From Aequorivita sp. (GTDB lineage: Bacteria; Bacteroidota; Bacteroidia; Flavobacteriales; Flavobacteriaceae), in the NCBI GenBank assembly GCA_002715485.1, contig PAZL01000064.1:1-32917 (forward strand): 32,917 bases of DNA, read 5' to 3'. The first letter of the stretch is position 1. Every line of letters begins with the position of its first letter. Positions 17,557-25,602 of this stretch are shown here, piece by piece. The position numbers and the translations under genes were made by a program. The notes under the pieces were generated by a model. It saw only the letters and a program-made list of their open reading frames with translations, was not told the DNA's origin and did no database searches.

Positions 17557-18924
17557 TTGAGGATAAAAATAAAATACATACTTATAATTTTCTTCGGAAT
17601 ACTATTTCTGCCAAATCACGCATGGTCTCAAGAGACCGAAAATCTACCAAATTCAGAACCAGAAAACGTTACCGATGCTTTTCAAGAAAACTTTTTTGAG
17701 GCACTCAAACAAAAAGGTATTGAAAATTATGAGTTAGCCCTCGCCGCGTTAAACAAAGCTGAAAAAGCAGCAAATAGTGATGAAAACAAAGCCGTGGTGT
17801 ATTTTGAAATGGGTAAAAATCACACTTATTTAAAGCAATATGCAGAAGCCGAAGAAAACTTCAACAAAGTATTGAAAAGCCAAGGAGATCGTTTGGATGT
17901 TTTGGAACAATTCTATGAACTCTATTATCAGCAAAGAGAGTATGAAAAATCCATTCCAATGGTTCAAAAATTAATTCCTTTAGATGAGGATTATAAAGAA
18001 GATCTAGCAAACCTATTTGTACTCACGAAGCAATATGACAAAGCCTTGGAGCAATTGGATGAGCTCGATCAGGTTTGGGGCGAAAGTGACATCCGCAACG
18101 CTCTAAGAGCACAAATTTACAGGGCGACAGGAAACACTGAAGGTGCCATTGAAGATTTGGAACAAAAAATTGACAACAATCCAAAGAACGAAAAAGAATA
18201 TCTAAACCTGATTTTTCTATACAGCGAACAGGGCAACAAGGAAAAAGCATTTGAGGCTGCAAAAAACCTTTTAAAAAATAACCCAAAATCCGAATTGGTC
18301 CATCTGGCACTGTATAAGTTTTATTTAGACGAAGGGAATGCCACGGAGGCTATAAAATCTATGAAAATTGTTTTTACTTCGGAAGAGGTTGATAAAGAAA
18401 CGCAATATAAAGTACTGGGCGATTTTATTCAATTTGTGAATGAGAACCCACAATACGAAACTGAATTGGCAGAAATTGTAAATCAATTTTCAGTTGAAAA
18501 CGGTCGTGTTTACGAAAAACTCGGTGATTATTACGCAACAAAAAACAGAAAAGAAGACGCGCTCAATGCCTATGAAAAAGGAATAGTCCAAGACCCTGAT
18601 AATTACAATCTTTTAAAGAATACACTTTTGTTCCAAATAGATTTTAAAAAATATGAAGCTGCTGTAAAATTGAGTTCTGAAGGTCTTGAAATTTTTCCCG
18701 CACAGGCGCTTTTATATTTATTGAATGGCGTGGCAAATAACGGACTTCAACAAAGTGAGGCTGCAATTGAAAGTTTAGAGATTGGTCTGGATTTTATTTT
18801 GGAAGATCCAAAAATGGAGCGCGATTTTTATGAACAATTAAGCTTAGCATACCGAACCAAAGGCGATACCCAAAAAGCCAAAATGTATGCTGAAAAAGCC
18901 ATAGCAATCGTATTACCGAATTAA
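17557..18924 (+). CDS. Exported TPR-repeat protein
   Basis: A 455-residue protein with a signal peptide (residues ~5-24, ending HAWSQ) and tandem TPR helices from ~45 to the end (e.g. AVVYFEMGKNHTYLKQYAEAEENFNKV, YEKLGDYYATKNRKEDALNAYEKGI, LAYRTKGDTQKAKMYAEKAI). It is predicted to be a periplasmic scaffold. The start is TTG at 17557: a stop at 17524 closes the frame upstream, no ATG lies between, and the next methionine would delete the signal peptide. It sits 30 bases after the nucleotidyltransferase and seven before the DUF4292 lipoprotein. This order suggests a job in outer-envelope assembly, but no partner is proven. Confidence 0.85.
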   Translation: MRIKIKYILIIFFGILFLPNHAWSQETENLPNSEPENVTDAFQENFFEALKQKGIENYELALAALNKAEKAANSDENKAVVYFEMGKNHTYLKQYAEAEENFNKVLKSQGDRLDVLEQFYELYYQQREYEKSIPMVQKLIPLDEDYKEDLANLFVLTKQYDKALEQLDELDQVWGESDIRNALRAQIYRATGNTEGAIEDLEQKIDNNPKNEKEYLNLIFLYSEQGNKEKAFEAAKNLLKNNPKSELVHLALYKFYLDEGNATEAIKSMKIVFTSEEVDKETQYKVLGDFIQFVNENPQYETELAEIVNQFSVENGRVYEKLGDYYATKNRKEDALNAYEKGIVQDPDNYNLLKNTLLFQIDFKKYEAAVKLSSEGLEIFPAQALLYLLNGVANNGLQQSEAAIESLEIGLDFILEDPKMERDFYEQLSLAYRTKGDTQKAKMYAEKAIAIVLPN

Positions 18925-18931
18925 ATATTCT

Positions 18932-19699
18932 ATGAACCTGAAACAACCCTTATATATTTTGCTACTATTGGTCCTTGCGTCCTGTGGTGGCACCAAGAAA
19001 ATAACAAAAATCGAAAACGCTTCCGCTAAGGAGGTTATCGCTGCCCATAAAGCAGTAACGCCTGAATTTAAAACCCTCGCAGGCCGTGTACAATTGGTTT
19101 ATGAGACCGATGAAAAACTGCAGAGTATTACCGTGAGCCTTCGAATGGAAAAAGATAAAAATATTTGGATAAAAGCTTCGGTTTTGGGAATTACCATTGC
19201 AAAGGTTTTGATTACGCCCACAAGCGTTAGTTATTATGAAACCATTGGCAACACTTACTTTGAAGGTGATTTTGCATTGCTTGGCGAATGGATTGGCACC
19301 CCAATCAATTTTCAGCAGGCCCAAAATATGCTTTTGGGACAATCTATTTTCACTTTGAATCCTTCAGAATATAAGGCAGAAGTTTTTCAGAATAAATTCA
19401 AAATCCAGCCTAAGCAACAACCCCAAAATTTTATACATTCGTTGTTTTTAAATCCTGAAAATTTCAAAATTGCTTTGGAAACCCTATCGCAACCAAATGC
19501 CGATAGATTATTGAGCATTCGATACGGAGATTATCAAGAAATTGAGGATCAGTATTTTCCAACCACAATTTTAATAGATACTTCGGAAAAAGGTTCAAAA
19601 ACAAAAATAGAAATGAATTTCAAAAAAATAGATTTGAATGCAGACGTGAGTTTTCCTTTTGAAATTCCTCAAGGCTACGAAGAAATCCAACTTAACTAA
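18932..19699 (+). CDS. DUF4292 lipoprotein
   Basis: A 255-residue lipoprotein: a hydrophobic N-terminus ends LASC with the acylated cysteine at 18, followed by GGTKK. The rest matches DUF4292, a Bacteroidota family with LolA/LolB-like strand order: FKTLAGRVQLVYETDEKLQSITVSLRMEKDKNIWIKAS, then VLGITIAKVLITPTSVSYYE and GNTYFEGDF. By analogy it may help carry lipoproteins or lipids to the outer membrane; this is inference from fold similarity. The stop codon directly abuts the next ATG (no spacer), so it is coupled to the EnvC-like gene. Confidence 0.88.
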   Translation: MNLKQPLYILLLLVLASCGGTKKITKIENASAKEVIAAHKAVTPEFKTLAGRVQLVYETDEKLQSITVSLRMEKDKNIWIKASVLGITIAKVLITPTSVSYYETIGNTYFEGDFALLGEWIGTPINFQQAQNMLLGQSIFTLNPSEYKAEVFQNKFKIQPKQQPQNFIHSLFLNPENFKIALETLSQPNADRLLSIRYGDYQEIEDQYFPTTILIDTSEKGSKTKIEMNFKKIDLNADVSFPFEIPQGYEEIQLN

Positions 19700-20989
19700 A
19701 TGAAGCACTTTCGCAAATATCTTTTTTTATTGATCTGTTTAACGACGGTCTCTGTATCGGCCCAAATTGATAAACAAAAGGAGCTAGAGGAAAAACGGCA
19801 GGCTATTTTAGAAGAAATAAAGCAAATAAACTCGCTTCTTTTTAAAACCAAAAAGGAAGAAAAATCAGTTCTCTCCCAAGTAGAAGACCTTAACCAACGC
19901 ATTTCAGCTTCTGAAAACTTAATTCGCGTTACAAACCAACAAGCAAATTTACTTACGCGCAATATTAATGATAATATTGAAAAAATTAGCGCCCTGCGCG
20001 AAGAGCTAAAAGTGATGAAGGCAGATTATGCCGAAATGGTTCGCAAATCATACAAAAGTAAAAACCAACAGAGTAGGATTATGTTTTTGTTGTCTTCGCA
20101 AAATTTTCTGCAAGCCTACAAGCGCGTACAATATATGAAGCAGTATGCAAAGTTCAGAAAAAAACAGGGAGAAGGAATCAAAGCAAAAACCGAAGAACTT
20201 CAAAAGCTAAATGCAGATTTGATAGAACAGAAAAAAACCAAACAAAAGCTTATTGCGGAAAACGAAATAGCGAAAGCACAATTAACTGAAGAACGAAAGG
20301 ACCAACAAGCGTTGGTAGCAACCTTAAAGAAAGACGAAAGTAAGTTTGCATCGCAAATAAGAACAAAACAGAAACAGGCAGATGAAATAGACCGCCAAAT
20401 AGATGCTTTGATTAAGGCGGCCATTGAAGAAGCAAATAGAATAGCTCGTGAAAAAGCCCTTGCTGAAGAGAAAGCCAAAGGAAATACAACTACATCTACC
20501 TCAACTAAAAACGTTATTACCAAACCAGCAAAAACAGAAGAGTTTGCATTAACCGCTGAAGAGAAAACCCTTGCAGCTAGCTTTACAAATAATAAAGGAA
20601 AACTTCCGTGGCCAGTTGAGAAAGGTATGGTAGTGAAGAGTTTTGGAAAACATCAACACCCCCAGTTTCCGAATGTTACTACCAATAGTAGTGGTGTGGA
20701 AATAGCCACTGCAGATAATGAGCAGGTGCGCTCCATTTTTGAAGGTCAGGTTATGGCTATTCAAATAATAAAAGGTGCCAACAAAGTAGTTTTTATTCAG
20801 CACGGTGATTATATTTCGGTTTATAGTAACCTGGCTACTGTTTCAGTTAAAAAAGGAGATAAGGTTTCTACTAAACAAGCTATTGGCACAGTTGCCAAAA
20901 GCCCGACTGAGGGTAGAACTGTGCTAAAATTCTATATTTATCAAAACAAAACAAAGATAAATCCTGCAGACTGGATATACAGGATGTAA
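19700..20989 (+). CDS. EnvC-like murein hydrolase activator with degenerate LytM domain
   Basis: A 429-residue exported protein: signal peptide (1-21, VSAQ), a long charged coiled coil (~24-260), and a C-terminal M23/LytM domain (~305-429). In active M23 enzymes the zinc ligands lie in HxGxD and HxH motifs. Here the first reads NSSGVEIA and the second LKFYIY, so the histidines and aspartate are missing, while VFIQHGDYISVYSNL keeps the fold. EnvC in E. coli has the same coiled coil plus dead LytM layout and switches on amidases at the division site. An amidase-activating role is therefore likely. It is the last gene of the envelope operon; its stop runs into a terminator. Confidence 0.88.
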   Translation: MKHFRKYLFLLICLTTVSVSAQIDKQKELEEKRQAILEEIKQINSLLFKTKKEEKSVLSQVEDLNQRISASENLIRVTNQQANLLTRNINDNIEKISALREELKVMKADYAEMVRKSYKSKNQQSRIMFLLSSQNFLQAYKRVQYMKQYAKFRKKQGEGIKAKTEELQKLNADLIEQKKTKQKLIAENEIAKAQLTEERKDQQALVATLKKDESKFASQIRTKQKQADEIDRQIDALIKAAIEEANRIAREKALAEEKAKGNTTTSTSTKNVITKPAKTEEFALTAEEKTLAASFTNNKGKLPWPVEKGMVVKSFGKHQHPQFPNVTTNSSGVEIATADNEQVRSIFEGQVMAIQIIKGANKVVFIQHGDYISVYSNLATVSVKKGDKVSTKQAIGTVAKSPTEGRTVLKFYIYQNKTKINPADWIYRM

Positions 20990-21017
20990 AAAAAGGGAGC
21001 TAAAAAGCTCCCTTTTT
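20989..21017. terminator. Bidirectional terminator between EnvC-like gene and subtilase gene
   Basis: An 11-bp stem (AAAAGGGAGCT/AGCTCCCTTTT) with an AA loop, flanked by A on the left and T on the right, so it can end transcripts from both strands. It begins at the EnvC-like stop codon and lies 22 bp from the end of the convergent protease gene. Confidence 0.9.
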
Positions 21018-21038
21018 TAAAATCAATTTTTCATAATA

Positions 21039-23762
21039 TTATTGAACAACCAATTTTTTAGTTGTTGTACTTTCCCCAGCCTTAATTGTAATAAAATAGA
21101 TTCCTGAGCTGTAGTTAGAAACATTCAAGCTAGTAGTTGCTGCATTATCTACATTAGTTTTTCTTTCTAAGACTTGACCTAAGCTATTTACAATTGTTAC
21201 ATCAAAAGTGCTGAAAGTTTTATCTGAAATACTAATGAAGACTTCGCTTGTTGCCGGATTAGGGTAAAGAGCAACAGCATTTTCTATTGTGTTTTCAGAA
21301 ACACCTAATTGGCAATCCAAAATTCCTCCTCCATAAAATTTTGCACGGGTTCTCTCACCTTCCCATCCTTCAGAATCATTTTTGGCACTTATAGCATACC
21401 ACATTTCATCATCTGGGTTTGTAATAGGTATGGTAATGGAATTGGTATTTGTAGTACCAACTACCTCCATATATTTTTCTCCTAATAGATAAAAATCGTA
21501 CGATTCCGCACCATCAACAGCTATCCATTCAAAGGTTGCTGACGATGGACAAACCTCTACAATATTATAACTATTGGTAGTTCTGGCAATGTTGAATGTT
21601 TCGTCACTAACATCTTGAAAAGCACCGCTGGTAACTCTAATAAGTGCGTTTCCTGTGATCTCGTCAGCTGTTGTCCAATTGTAGAAATGAGTGTCATTTG
21701 GCACTGTTGCTATGGTGTTCCAGCTACTTCCATTATCGACAGAATATTCCAACACAAAATCTTCGGTCGTATTGACTTCGTCCCAATGGATTGTTTCAGA
21801 AACAAAAGGTTGAAAATGTTCACCTCCGTTAGGATACGTCATTACAAGATTTTCTGAAATCAGTTCATAGACAACAAAATACTCTTGAGGACCAAAAGGC
21901 ACATTAAAGCCCGTAATGTCAATATCATAATTACCCGCGGCAGGTGCATTGATTAAAACTTGCTCTACATTGTTCAAATGGTCAGGACCAGTTGTTGCAG
22001 GGTTATCTAATGTTACAGGATTTGGAGTTGGATCAAGTATCCAAGGCTCCAAAACACTATTGGAAGGGTCTGTTACCAATAAATCCAAATCATTAACCAA
22101 TGCTGGATCAGCGCCAGGGGATGCTGCAGGATCGCTCCAATAAACCATAAAACGTACTTGTGTAGTACCAGCAGGCACGTTAATAGTATGGGTGTTGGTA
22201 TTTCCTTGACTAACTTCATCAGAAAGGTATCGCCCATCTTCAATCAGCTTTACAGCTTGCAATGCGTTTACAATTCCCCAACCAAATTTATAATCAGGTC
22301 CAATATTTCCCGCTTCGTTAGCTGTATTAAGCAGAGTTGCTTTTATTAAAGCTGAAGGCGGAAAATCACCACCATTTATGTTTCCATAGGCTTGATAAAG
22401 CTGTGCAGAAATACCCGCAATACCAGGTGCAGCACCAGACGTTCCACCGAACGTTTGATAGGTATTATTTTCGTTTGTAGAAATTTGGTTTTGTCCATTG
22501 GCAGCAATATCCGGCTTAATCCTTCCATCATGTGCTGGTCCACGGCTACTAGAGTTTACTAATGATCCATCAAAAAACACATTAGCAGTTGCTATTACAT
22601 TCTTACCTTGCTTATGGCCACCAGTGATATTTCCCCACTGATTACCAGCACCATATCCACAATTACTGTTGTTTGAGTTTCCTGCGGAAAAAACATGTAG
22701 TAATGTGGGAATATCTAGTGTTTGTTGATCTACCGTCTCTGTAATACTTGTATAACCATCATTACAGCCATTACTATATGATGAATTTGTAATTTGAACA
22801 CTTCCATCATTGATTAGGTTTAAGGTAGGAGTATCCAAAAAGTTACTTACATAATTCACTACATAAACATCAGTCCCAGCAGCCATACCTCGATATTGTG
22901 GCACCAAATTACCAGCACCGGCCATTATTCCGCCCACACCATCGCCATGCGATTGGTTTGAAACCCCTGTAAGGTTTGTTATCCTTCCTTGAAAGTCTAT
23001 ATGCGGACCAACGCGACCATCATCACGCACCATTACGCCAATACCTTCTCCAGTATAATTTCTTCCTGCTCCAGTTTGTGTATCCAAATTATTTGCTCTG
23101 TGAAGACTTCTTCCCTTTGTATCATCTTTAACGGCTGGAGCAACTACAAGATCTACCCACTTAACAAAAGGTAAATTAGAAATTGCCTCCAAGCAATTAT
23201 TTGGAATAGACAGATCTAAAGTCTGGTGTTCTTTATAATCTGCTTTAACAATTATTTGTTGCTGAGCCAATTGGTTAATTACATAGTTATTACTCACATT
23301 TTTATGGTACTGTAGTGTTACCAAAATATTGTCACCCTCCATAGCCCAATACTCATAGGGTGGATTTTTTAGTTGGTAAGAAAGTTTTGCCTTCCCATCA
23401 ACAGGAACAATTGTACGCACACCATTGTCTCTTAATAATGAAATAGATGTGTTTTCAGGAAAATAAAAAAGATATGTTTTGTGAGGAATGTACTCTAAAA
23501 GCTCCAAATTGTTTTGTTTGAACAGATCTTGAACTTTCTGTGTTGGTGTTTCATAGAATTGAACCCAGCCCACATAACCATTGTCTAGTCTTGCAGATTC
23601 TGGCATTTGGCTCCATTGAAAGCTCGCAATATTTTCAGGCATTACAATGGTTTCGCCCTGAAACTTGATGTCAGTTGAATTTTGAGCAAAGGACATTGAA
23701 AATACAAGTGTCAACGCCAAAAAACAAAAACTTTGAAAAGAAAGAATTGTAGTTTTTTTCAT
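21039..23762 (-). CDS. Secreted S8 family serine protease (subtilase) with T9SS type A sorting domain
   Basis: A 907-residue exported protease. Residues 1-26 are a signal peptide (SMSFAQ). A ~200-residue N-terminal region precedes the subtilisin core (~225-500). The triad is visible: Asp247 in GVMVRDDGRV, His272 in SHGDGVGGIMAG and Ser442 in GGTSGAAPG, with the oxyanion Asn362 in FSAGNSN. A proprotein-convertase-type beta domain (~505-645, QVRFMVYWSDPAASPG...DLDLLVTDPS) follows, then fibronectin-like strands (SETIHWDEVNTTEDFVLEYSVDNGSSW). The last ~75 residues, from ALYPNPATSEVFISI to TKKLVVQ, are a T9SS domain. It should act outside the cell, probably on protein substrates. A leader hairpin and a promoter lie upstream. 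Confidence 0.93.
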   Translation of the reverse strand: MKKTTILSFQSFCFLALTLVFSMSFAQNSTDIKFQGETIVMPENIASFQWSQMPESARLDNGYVGWVQFYETPTQKVQDLFKQNNLELLEYIPHKTYLFYFPENTSISLLRDNGVRTIVPVDGKAKLSYQLKNPPYEYWAMEGDNILVTLQYHKNVSNNYVINQLAQQQIIVKADYKEHQTLDLSIPNNCLEAISNLPFVKWVDLVVAPAVKDDTKGRSLHRANNLDTQTGAGRNYTGEGIGVMVRDDGRVGPHIDFQGRITNLTGVSNQSHGDGVGGIMAGAGNLVPQYRGMAAGTDVYVVNYVSNFLDTPTLNLINDGSVQITNSSYSNGCNDGYTSITETVDQQTLDIPTLLHVFSAGNSNNSNCGYGAGNQWGNITGGHKQGKNVIATANVFFDGSLVNSSSRGPAHDGRIKPDIAANGQNQISTNENNTYQTFGGTSGAAPGIAGISAQLYQAYGNINGGDFPPSALIKATLLNTANEAGNIGPDYKFGWGIVNALQAVKLIEDGRYLSDEVSQGNTNTHTINVPAGTTQVRFMVYWSDPAASPGADPALVNDLDLLVTDPSNSVLEPWILDPTPNPVTLDNPATTGPDHLNNVEQVLINAPAAGNYDIDITGFNVPFGPQEYFVVYELISENLVMTYPNGGEHFQPFVSETIHWDEVNTTEDFVLEYSVDNGSSWNTIATVPNDTHFYNWTTADEITGNALIRVTSGAFQDVSDETFNIARTTNSYNIVEVCPSSATFEWIAVDGAESYDFYLLGEKYMEVVGTTNTNSITIPITNPDDEMWYAISAKNDSEGWEGERTRAKFYGGGILDCQLGVSENTIENAVALYPNPATSEVFISISDKTFSTFDVTIVNSLGQVLERKTNVDNAATTSLNVSNYSSGIYFITIKAGESTTTKKLVVQ

Positions 23763-23794
23763 AATTACTATGGATTTGAAAATAGATTTAAAAA

Positions 23795-23835
23795 AATCCT
23801 TTTATGAAATTCAAAAGAATTTTCATGAAAGGATT
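23795..23835 (-). repeat. Near-perfect hairpin in the leader of the subtilase gene
   Basis: Arms 23795-23812 and 23817-23835 are complementary over 18-19 bases with one bulge and one mismatch, around a four-base loop. Read on the minus strand the hairpin is followed by seven T, like an AT-rich terminator. It abuts a -7 box at 23837-23844 and ends 33 bp before the ATG. It could be a 5' stabilising stem, an attenuator, or the end of the upstream thioesterase transcript. Confidence 0.65.
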
Positions 23836-23836
23836 C

Positions 23837-23866
23837 CAAATATATTTAATACCAGCTTTAAAGCAA
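23837..23866 (-). promoter_or_regulatory. Putative promoter of the subtilase gene
   Basis: On the minus strand, GTTG at 23867-23864 is followed after exactly 19 bp by TATATTTG (23844-23837), a perfect -7 match. Transcription would begin about 23830, within the first bases of the adjoining hairpin. Confidence 0.6.
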
Positions 23867-23955
23867 CCATGATTTTAGGAAAATATTTCATTTTAACATA
23901 AAATCATCCGTCAAAAAGCTAACGAAATCAATATCTTATGAAATATTATGCGGTT

Positions 23956-24465
23956 TTATTGAAATAAAGCCTTTAGCTCCGTAGCATCTTTGGGCTTCAT
24001 TTTTCCGGCAAGTACAAGGCTCAATTGTTTACGGCGAAGTGCGGCCTCAAAACGTTTTTTCTCCAGTTCGGTTTCTGGAACAAGTTCAGGAACACGCACA
24101 GGATTGCCCATTTCGTCAACGGCTACAAAAGTATAAATTGCTTCGTTTGAAAGACTTCTTTCACCGCTCTCACGGTCTTCAATAAAAACATCCATATAGA
24201 CTTCCATCGAACTGCTAAAAGCCCTGGAAACTTTTGCCTCTACTGTTACAACGCTACCCAAGGGTATCATTTTGTTGAACGCTACATGGTTCACTGAGGC
24301 TGTTACAACAATTCTACGACTATGTCGACGTGCAGCAATACTGGCTGCACGGTCCATTCTAGCAAGTAGCTCACCCCCAAACATATTTCCTATGGGATTG
24401 GTCTCGCTGGGCAAAACCATATCTGTATAAACGGTCAAAGATTGTTGCGGTGTTTTTGCTTGCAT
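23956..24465 (-). CDS. Acyl-CoA thioesterase (hotdog, YciA/BACH type)
   Basis: A 169-residue hotdog protein using ATG 24465. The frame continues to a TTG at 24483, but that codon lies inside the promoter -7 box, so it is rejected. The catalytic region NPIGNMFGGELLARMDRAASIAARRHS matches the YciA/cytosolic acyl-CoA hydrolase group (N-x-x-x-x-x-G-G-x-x-x-x-x-x-D), followed by TASVNHVAFNKMIPLGSVVTVEAKV. It hydrolyses acyl-CoA to free acid and CoA; chain preference is unknown. The charged tail of ~35 residues, after VPELVPET, is also typical. It is followed by a 193-bp gap ahead of the subtilase gene. Confidence 0.9.
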   Translation of the reverse strand: MQAKTPQQSLTVYTDMVLPSETNPIGNMFGGELLARMDRAASIAARRHSRRIVVTASVNHVAFNKMIPLGSVVTVEAKVSRAFSSSMEVYMDVFIEDRESGERSLSNEAIYTFVAVDEMGNPVRVPELVPETELEKKRFEAALRRKQLSLVLAGKMKPKDATELKALFQ

Positions 24466-24480
24466 TTGTGAAATTTTTTG

Positions 24481-24488
24481 CAAAGATA
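24481..24488 (-). promoter_or_regulatory. -7 box of the acyl-CoA thioesterase gene
   Basis: The minus strand reads TATCTTTG, an exact -7 match, 15 bp before ATG 24465. A TTCG lies 18 bp upstream at the -33 position. The box decides the start codon, because the in-frame TTG at 24483 overlaps it. Confidence 0.65.
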
Positions 24489-24552
24489 CCTAAGTTCGGA
24501 ATATAGCGAAGTGAAAAATGAAGAAAGAAAAAAACTGGATGATAAAGAGATT

Positions 24553-25491
24553 TTACTGAATCTCCTGAATTAAAAGCCATGCATCGGCATTTTCAGATCT
24601 TTGAATATCATAGAGTTTTCGCTGTGCTTCCAATTTGTCATCAAAACTTGCATAGATAACTTGGTGCAGCCCATAACGGTTAACTTCCATTTTTAATGGC
24701 GAATACCCTTTTTCACGTAGCTGTGAGACTTTCTTTTCAGCATTTGCCTCCAAGCGATAGGCACCGGCGACAATATGGTACATTCCCGTATGTTTTGGAA
24801 TTTGTAGACTAACAACCGGTAAGGGGTCTTCAATTACAAAAGTAGCCTCCTGTATTTGGTTTTCAACAAGGGAATTGGCCTTTTCCCTTTCAGCATAATT
24901 GAATTTTTGAACCTGACTTTCATAAAGCTTTAAACTTCCAAAACCTATCGCTGATAATGCTATAACTGCAATAGCAGCATATTTAAGGTAAGGCTTAGCT
25001 TCCCTTCTACCGGGCGTAAAATGGATTGGCGTTTTTTCTTCTATAGCTTCCACAGTTTCTTTGTAAACCTCGCGGCTTATCTTTGGTGAAACAAAAGATG
25101 ATAGACCAAAAGCCGAAGTACTAAAATTCTGTTGCAATAAGGGTTCAAACTGAAGTGATTTTTCTTCGTTTAATGAAAACGCACCTATATTATTAAAAGA
25201 AATTATTTTTCCCTCCGAAAGCTCTCTTGAAATTTGAGCCGTAAAATTTCTAATTTGTTGCAACGCCGTTTCATAACTGCACTTTTCAGCAGAAGCCACA
25301 TAATTTGCAAACAATCCGTCATTGGCCTGCAATTGTTTGTTGAAAGAAACAATTTTAGAAGGCGGATGAAAAGTATTTGAAGCATCATCTATCTGGGCAG
25401 ATTTATAGCGCGTCAAAAACGCCCCAAACCCAGGAATAATAACACATTCGTAACGGTAAAGTAGATCAGATATGTAGGTTATAAGTTGCAT
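24553..25491 (-). CDS. HU-CCDC81-like / SPOR domain membrane protein
   Basis: A 312-residue protein from ATG 25491; an in-frame TTG at 25521 is rejected because it lies within the promoter. Residues 1-118 carry two HU/IHF-like segments: ITYISDLLYRYECVIIPGFGAFLTRY with the IIPGFGAF signature, and a second with IISFNNIGAFSL. One transmembrane helix follows (170-188, YAAIAVIALSAIGFGSL). The C-terminus (~235-312, MYHIVAGAYRLEANAEKKVSQLREKGY) is a SPOR domain, which binds denuded peptidoglycan at division sites. The HU-like part would be cytosolic and the SPOR part periplasmic, possibly linking nucleoid or cytosolic partners to the divisome. This topology is inferred from the sequence. Whether this HU clade binds DNA is not established. 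Confidence 0.88.
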   Translation of the reverse strand: MQLITYISDLLYRYECVIIPGFGAFLTRYKSAQIDDASNTFHPPSKIVSFNKQLQANDGLFANYVASAEKCSYETALQQIRNFTAQISRELSEGKIISFNNIGAFSLNEEKSLQFEPLLQQNFSTSAFGLSSFVSPKISREVYKETVEAIEEKTPIHFTPGRREAKPYLKYAAIAVIALSAIGFGSLKLYESQVQKFNYAEREKANSLVENQIQEATFVIEDPLPVVSLQIPKHTGMYHIVAGAYRLEANAEKKVSQLREKGYSPLKMEVNRYGLHQVIYASFDDKLEAQRKLYDIQRSENADAWLLIQEIQ

Positions 25492-25496
25492 ATTAA

Positions 25497-25526
25497 CAAA
25501 ATTAGGCTTTTTTGGAGGCAATCCAA
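25497..25526 (-). promoter_or_regulatory. Promoter of the HU-SPOR gene, probably leaderless
   Basis: On the minus strand TTG (25526-25524) is followed after exactly 19 bp by TAATTTTG (25504-25497), a full consensus -33/-7 pair. The -7 box ends five bases before the ATG at 25491, so the mRNA should start at or beside the start codon. Confidence 0.7.
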
Positions 25527-25602
25527 TTTTTGTTTTGGTAATTTATTAACAACTTAAAAATTTTGTATTTTTAAAATCTCCCCCGATTTTAATCTTTAGG
25601 CT

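Noticed and set aside
24466-24483. TTG start for the acyl-CoA thioesterase
   Set aside because: The codon is part of an exact TATCTTTG -7 box; the ATG at 24465 gives a normal family length.
25492-25521. TTG start for the HU-SPOR protein
   Set aside because: It lies between the -33 and -7 elements of a consensus promoter; the ATG at 25491 starts the domain directly.
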